The position numbers were made by a program, and so were the translations under genes. From contig JAGABZ010000006.1 of assembly GCA_017614375.1 (NCBI GenBank), positions 159,992 through 223,991 on the forward strand: a stretch of DNA of 64,000 nt, in the 5' to 3' direction. Numbering within the stretch: position 1 is the first letter of the stretch; the number at the start of each line of letters is the position of its first letter. Source of the DNA: Spirochaetales bacterium. Lineage in GTDB: Bacteria; Spirochaetota; Spirochaetia; Sphaerochaetales; Sphaerochaetaceae. This document shows, one piece after another, positions 60,503-64,000 of the stretch. Below the pieces are notes generated by a model that saw only the letters and a program-made list of their open reading frames with translations, did not search any database and had not been told where the DNA came from.

Positions 60503-62334
60503 TCAGAAGAAACGACAATATCCGCAATATCGCCATAATCGCCCACGTCGACCACGGAAAGACGACCCTGGTCGACGCCATGATCCGCCAGAGCGGGCTC
60601 CAGACAAAGGGTGACCAGACCCGGATCATGGACAGCGGGGCCCTGGAGAGGGAGAGGGGAATCACAATCACCTCGAAAAACTGCGCCATCCGCTGGGCGG
60701 GACGCAAGATCAACATCATCGACACCCCGGGTCACTCCGATTTCGGCGGAGAGGTCGAAAGGGGCCTGTCGATGGTGGACGGTGTGGTCCTGCTCGTCGA
60801 CGCCGCCGAGGGACCTCTGCCCCAGACGAGGTTCGTCCTGTCAAAGGCCCTGGCCCGCAGACTTCCGGTCATAGTCGTGATCAACAAGATCGACAGGCAG
60901 GATGCCCGCCCACAGGAGGTGCTTGACGAGGTGTACGACCTGCTGTTGGAGCTGAGTTCGGACGAGAACATGCTCGATGTGCCGGTACTGTACGCGGTCG
61001 GCAGGGATGGAGTGGTCCTGCCGTCTCCCAACGCCAAGGGCGAGAATGTGCATCTCCTTCTGGATACGATAATAAAGGAGATTCCCGCCCCGGAGTACGA
61101 TGACTCCGAGCCGTTCCAGCTGCTTGTTTCGGACCTGGGTTATTCGGACTTCCTCGGGAGGCTGGCCATCGGCAAGGTGGCCAACGGCAGCGTCTCCACC
61201 AACGACAGTCTGGTGTGTCTGGACGCCTCGGGCCGGCATATCCCGCTGAGGGTGACCAGGCTTCAGACCTACAACGGTCCGACCTATTCCGAGACCGAGC
61301 GGGCCGAGAGCGGGGACATCATCGTCCTCTCCGGAATCGACGATGTCTCGATAGGGGACACCATCTGCAACCGGACAAGCCCCAAGGCCTTGCCCAGAAT
61401 CACCGTGGACGAGCCGACCGTCTCGATGCTCTTTTCAAAGAACATCTCGCCGCTTGCAGGCAGGGAAGGGCGGTTCCTGACTTCGGCAAAGATAGGGGAG
61501 CGGCTGTACAAGGAGTCGCTGCGCAACGTGTCGATCCAGGTGGAGAAGAACAGCGACGACAGCTATACGGTCAAGGGCCGCGGCGAATTCCAGATGGCCA
61601 TCATCATCGAGCAGATGAGACGCGAGGGCTTCGAGCTTTGCGTCGGCAGGCCGAAGATCATCTTCAGGCATGATGCCGACGGTCAGCTGCTGGAGCCGGT
61701 GGAAAACGTCGAGGTCGACTGTCCCGAGGAGTACAGCGGGGTGGTGATGCAGAAACTGTCCCAGCGCAGGGGCAGCATGGGCGATATCACCTACACCCCC
61801 AACGGCCGGGTCAAGATGCGTTTCCGCGTTCCCTCCAGGGGAATGATCGGCTACAGGGACGAGTTCCTGACAGACACCAGGGGCTACGGAATCATGTCCG
61901 GTTCGCTTGAGGGCTTCGAGCCGTACAAGGGCGATTTCCCCGAGCGCAACAACGGCTCGCTGGTCTGCGACAGGGACGGAAACGCCGTTGCCTACGGAAT
62001 CTGGGAACTCGAGGACCGGGGCAGGTTCTTCATCGTGCCCGGAGACCCCGTTTACGAGGGGATGATCGTAGGTGAGAGGAACAAGGAGGGCGACCTCCTG
62101 CTCAACCCGACCAGGACAAAGAAACTGACGAACCTGCGCGCCTCTGGGCATGACGAGGCGGTGGCCCTGACTCCGGTTACGAAGATGAGTCTGGAACAGT
62201 GCATCCGCTTCATAAAGGACGACGAGCTGGTCGAGGTGACTCCCTCGGCGGTGAGGATGTGCAAGAAAATCCTCAACTCCCAGCAGCGCAAGATCTTCAA
62301 CCTCCGCGGCGAGATTCCGTCGTATCTGCATTGA
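60499..62334 (+). CDS. typA: Ribosome-associated GTPase TypA/BipA
   Basis: Translational GTPase, 611 aa, involved in ribosome assembly and stress adaptation. G1 AHVDHGKTT, G2 region RERGITITSKNC, G3 DTPGHSDF, G4 NKIDR. EF-G-like domains III-V follow; the C-terminal block includes RGMIGYRDEFLTDTRGYG and SLEQCIRFIKDDELVEVTP, typical of the BipA-specific C-terminal domain. ATGA overlap with the sirtuin gene. Confidence 0.98.
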   Translation: MIRRNDNIRNIAIIAHVDHGKTTLVDAMIRQSGLQTKGDQTRIMDSGALERERGITITSKNCAIRWAGRKINIIDTPGHSDFGGEVERGLSMVDGVVLLVDAAEGPLPQTRFVLSKALARRLPVIVVINKIDRQDARPQEVLDEVYDLLLELSSDENMLDVPVLYAVGRDGVVLPSPNAKGENVHLLLDTIIKEIPAPEYDDSEPFQLLVSDLGYSDFLGRLAIGKVANGSVSTNDSLVCLDASGRHIPLRVTRLQTYNGPTYSETERAESGDIIVLSGIDDVSIGDTICNRTSPKALPRITVDEPTVSMLFSKNISPLAGREGRFLTSAKIGERLYKESLRNVSIQVEKNSDDSYTVKGRGEFQMAIIIEQMRREGFELCVGRPKIIFRHDADGQLLEPVENVEVDCPEEYSGVVMQKLSQRRGSMGDITYTPNGRVKMRFRVPSRGMIGYRDEFLTDTRGYGIMSGSLEGFEPYKGDFPERNNGSLVCDRDGNAVAYGIWELEDRGRFFIVPGDPVYEGMIVGERNKEGDLLLNPTRTKKLTNLRASGHDEAVALTPVTKMSLEQCIRFIKDDELVEVTPSAVRMCKKILNSQQRKIFNLRGEIPSYLH

Positions 62335-62452
62335 TATGTTTTTTTGAATCTTTTGTATCCGACAGGATATAGCAGAAAAACGGCAACTGGCTGTCTTTTG
62401 CATTTCTTTGGCTTTAAAAATCGATTAAGATTATGTGCGGGAGGCGATAGAG
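62335..62452. other. AT-rich intergenic region
   Basis: 118 bp of low GC. A small hairpin TATCC/GGATA (62356-62360, 62365-62369) follows typA after a T-run but lacks a good U-tract on its far side. A possible promoter for the next gene is TTGGCT (62408-62413), 17 nt, TTATGT. Confidence 0.45.
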
Positions 62453-63118
62453 ATGAGTCGGATTTGTGCAATGTGTGGAAATGAAATGACAGGGGATGAA
62501 TATAGAAACTCCCTTGACGTAGGAACCGACCATATTTGTCCGGCGTGCAAGAAGTTTGTTGACGTTTATGACGATTCGGTTCCCAAGATTCAGAAACTAG
62601 CAAGAATGGGTGAGGCTACACAATTCATGAAGGACGGATTTCTGAAACTGTACCTCACCAAAAGAATGAAACTGATTATTGACTCAATACCGGAAGAAGA
62701 GAAGAAACAAGCACTTGAATTGCAGAGTACTGCTCAAAAAAAGGAGATTGATTTGAAGCGTGCAGAATCTGCAAGCCAATTTGAAGACAAGTTGAATTCA
62801 GGTATTGTTCTTGTGACGACGGATTTTATTCCTGGCCACAATATTAAGCATATGTTGGGTCCGGTGTCTGGATGTGTAGCGTTTGGAGCAGGAGTTCTTA
62901 AGACCTATGCAGCATCCTTGTCTGCGACTTTTGGAACGAAGAGTAGTTCCTTCAGTAAGCAAATCGCCCATACGAGACGTGAAGCCGAAATGGCAATGCT
63001 GGAAGAGGCAAGAAGCCTTTGTGCTAATGCGGTAATTGATGTTCATTACACTGTTTCCAATTTTGCTGCGGACCTGACTGGTGTACTTGTGACAGGTACT
63101 GCTGTAGTCATTGAGTGA
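62453..63118 (+). CDS. Zinc-ribbon/YbjQ-like (UPF0145) domain protein, low GC
   Basis: A 221-residue cytosolic protein. Residues 1-40 hold two CxxC-type pairs (CAMCGNE and CPACKKF), a zinc ribbon. A linker and coiled coil follow (about 60-115). Residues about 118-221 resemble a YbjQ/UPF0145 domain: GIVLVTTDFIPGHNI, then a glycine-rich helix region, AEMAMLEEARSLCANAVIDVHYTVS, and a final strand GVLVTGTAVVIE. The ATG follows GGAGG by 8 nt. Composition is about 40% GC (24 G+C in 62461-62520) against 65% in a typical line of typA, so it was probably gained recently. Function is not known. Confidence 0.75.
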   Translation: MSRICAMCGNEMTGDEYRNSLDVGTDHICPACKKFVDVYDDSVPKIQKLARMGEATQFMKDGFLKLYLTKRMKLIIDSIPEEEKKQALELQSTAQKKEIDLKRAESASQFEDKLNSGIVLVTTDFIPGHNIKHMLGPVSGCVAFGAGVLKTYAASLSATFGTKSSSFSKQIAHTRREAEMAMLEEARSLCANAVIDVHYTVSNFAADLTGVLVTGTAVVIE

Positions 63119-63155
63119 TTCGCTACTCTCTTTGCCAAGAATCGCAGGCTTTTGC

Positions 63156-63184
63156 TTGCGTGCCGCCGTATCATGGGGTAGAAT
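63156..63184 (+). promoter_or_regulatory. Promoter of the 63257 binding-protein gene
   Basis: TTGCGT (63156-63161), 17 nt, TAGAAT (63179-63184). The expected start is near 63191, at the base of the following hairpin. Confidence 0.7.
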
Positions 63185-63191
63185 TAACTTT

Positions 63192-63218
63192 GGTGCGTTT
63201 CCCGCTGGGGAGCGCATC
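63192..63218 (+). promoter_or_regulatory. 5'-end hairpin of binding-protein mRNA
   Basis: GGTGCGTTTCCC (63192-63203) can pair with GGGGAGCGCATC (63207-63218) over 12 positions, with three G-T pairs and a 3 nt loop. It begins at the expected 5' end of the mRNA. AAAGGAGAA and the ATG follow about 25-40 nt further on. Confidence 0.6.
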
Positions 63219-63256
63219 CTGAAACAGAAATGTCTTATCAAAAGGAGAAGAAGACA

Positions 63257-64000
63257 ATGAAAAAACTTATTGCTGTTCTGCTTGTTGCGATGATCGCTTT
63301 CAGCGCATTCGCAGGCGGAAGCTCCGAGGACGCTCCGGCAGCCGAGACCGCTCAGAAGTCCGCTGTCCAGCAGGTCATCGAGCAGGCCCAGACCATGACC
63401 TTCGCCGATCTGGCCAAGAAGGCCATCGAGGAGTCCAACGGAAAGACCTTCTACGGAGTCGGAAACTCGTCCCGCGGAAAGAGCGCCCTGCCGCTGTTCA
63501 TCTCGTATCTGCAGACCATTGACGCCAGCTACAACATGACCTTCGAGTGGCAGCAGCCGAAGAACAACAAAATCTTCGATCAGCTGACCGCCAACTCCCT
63601 CAAGGGCACAGGCACCTTTGCAGTGACCCTGATCCAGGACGGAAACCAGATCGAGTCCAAGATGGTCCAGACCGGAATCCTCGACACCTTCATCCCGCTC
63701 GAGTGGGCACAGGCCAACGGCACCACCGCCGCCGAGTACAAGGGCTATCTGCCCCTGCAGACCCTCAACAAGGTTTTCGAGTACAACTGCACCGGTTCCA
63801 AGACCTACACCAACTGCTGGGACTTCGTCGTGCCGGGTGAGCACGGACTGTTCATGGACATCGATTCCGAAATCGTCGGCAAGAACTTCCTGTACATGCT
63901 GACCCGTGACGACTACGCCGCCTGGCTGCGCGAGGCCTTCGAGGCCCTGTCCGCCGAGGAGCAGGCCTACTTCCAGCCCACCATCGACGAGATGGCCACC
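63257..64000 (+). CDS. Extracellular solute-binding protein, 3'-truncated by window end
   Basis: The frame runs open for 248 codons to the last base of the window. The N terminus MKKLIAVLLVAMIAFSAFAGGSS is a signal peptide; the AFAGG site suggests signal peptidase I, and no lipobox cysteine is present. The mature part is soluble alpha/beta of the type 2 periplasmic-binding kind (FYGVGNSSRGKSALPLFISYL, FAVTLIQDGNQIE, EHGLFMDIDSE), but I cannot assign the substrate; the transporter genes should follow downstream. The ATG is 7 nt after AAAGGAGAA. Its signal peptide is close in sequence to that of the pnrA-like protein. Confidence 0.85.
   Translation, partial: MKKLIAVLLVAMIAFSAFAGGSSEDAPAAETAQKSAVQQVIEQAQTMTFADLAKKAIEESNGKTFYGVGNSSRGKSALPLFISYLQTIDASYNMTFEWQQPKNNKIFDQLTANSLKGTGTFAVTLIQDGNQIESKMVQTGILDTFIPLEWAQANGTTAAEYKGYLPLQTLNKVFEYNCTGSKTYTNCWDFVVPGEHGLFMDIDSEIVGKNFLYMLTRDDYAAWLREAFEALSAEEQAYFQPTIDEMAT

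Overview
The window is a gene-dense (few gaps over 150 bp), high-GC bacterial chromosome segment that looks like a spirochaete. The main reasons are a V-type (not F-type) ATPase operon in the order E, DUF2764-like, A, B, D, I, K, a PnrA-type purine-nucleoside ABC transporter right behind it, an LptD/OstA-like outer-membrane protein next to uvrA, and several exported lipoprotein or beta-barrel-like proteins with no clear relatives. I cannot resolve the genus; Treponemataceae or Sphaerochaetaceae are both possible. No prophage, insertion sequence, CRISPR array or rRNA is present. The one RNA gene is a tRNA-Val.

Layout. 1-5.5 kb: the 3' part of uvrB, then a thiamine ABC transporter (thiB-thiP-thiQ, minus strand) behind a clear TPP riboswitch. 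5.5-11.9 kb: a small membrane protein and a Nudix hydrolase, convergent with glycogen synthesis genes glgC-glgA, then a histidine-phosphatase/GNAT-like fusion, a TPR-like exported protein and an SGNH esterase. 12-13.4 kb: an AlbA-domain regulator of lower GC, probably acquired. 13.6-19.8 kb: adk, tRNA-Val, and a tight run yggS, small membrane protein, rluD-like, rsgA, mutS2. 19.9-21 kb (minus): uridine phosphorylase preceded by a degenerate GIY-YIG-like gene. 21.1-28.2 kb: V-ATPase, with residues that predict Na+ as the coupling ion. 28.2-34.1 kb: nucleoside uptake (pnrA-like binding protein, ATPase, two permeases) and a nucleoside hydrolase. 34.1-45.4 kb: ispG, uvrA, LptD-like protein, phoH, pgpH (c-di-AMP phosphodiesterase), ybeY, CBS/CorC protein, in a nearly continuous chain of 1-30 bp overlaps. 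45.4-48.8 kb: gap-pgk-tpiA-secG. 48.9-55.5 kb: flavodoxin-like protein, parvulin-like PPIase, nusB, map, a phosphoribosyltransferase and a three-subunit xanthine-dehydrogenase-type molybdenum hydroxylase. 55.5-57.5 kb: repeat-bearing convergent intergenic region and two exported proteins of unknown function (minus). 57.5-62.3 kb: folD-miaB-sir2-typA. 62.4-64 kb: a low-GC zinc-ribbon/YbjQ-type protein and the start of a solute-binding-protein gene that runs off the window.

How genes fit together. Several separate loci serve nucleobase and nucleoside salvage: PnrA-type uptake, nucleoside hydrolase, uridine phosphorylase, a purine-type phosphoribosyltransferase and a xanthine-dehydrogenase-like complex. 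The gap-pgk-tpi cluster and glycogen synthesis point to sugar-fermenting central metabolism, and the V-ATPase would tie ATP to an ion gradient.

The most interesting observations are: four genes whose -10 box lies 6-8 nt from the start codon with no ribosome-binding site (probable leaderless mRNAs); 5'-terminal hairpins on two binding-protein mRNAs; the phosphatase-GNAT fusion; the AlbA regulator with a direct repeat over its own promoter; the Na+-type K subunit; the SAP-like module on the LptD-like protein; and two structured or repetitive convergent intergenic regions. Most of the window is otherwise ordinary housekeeping DNA, and I do not see a clearly new multi-gene system.
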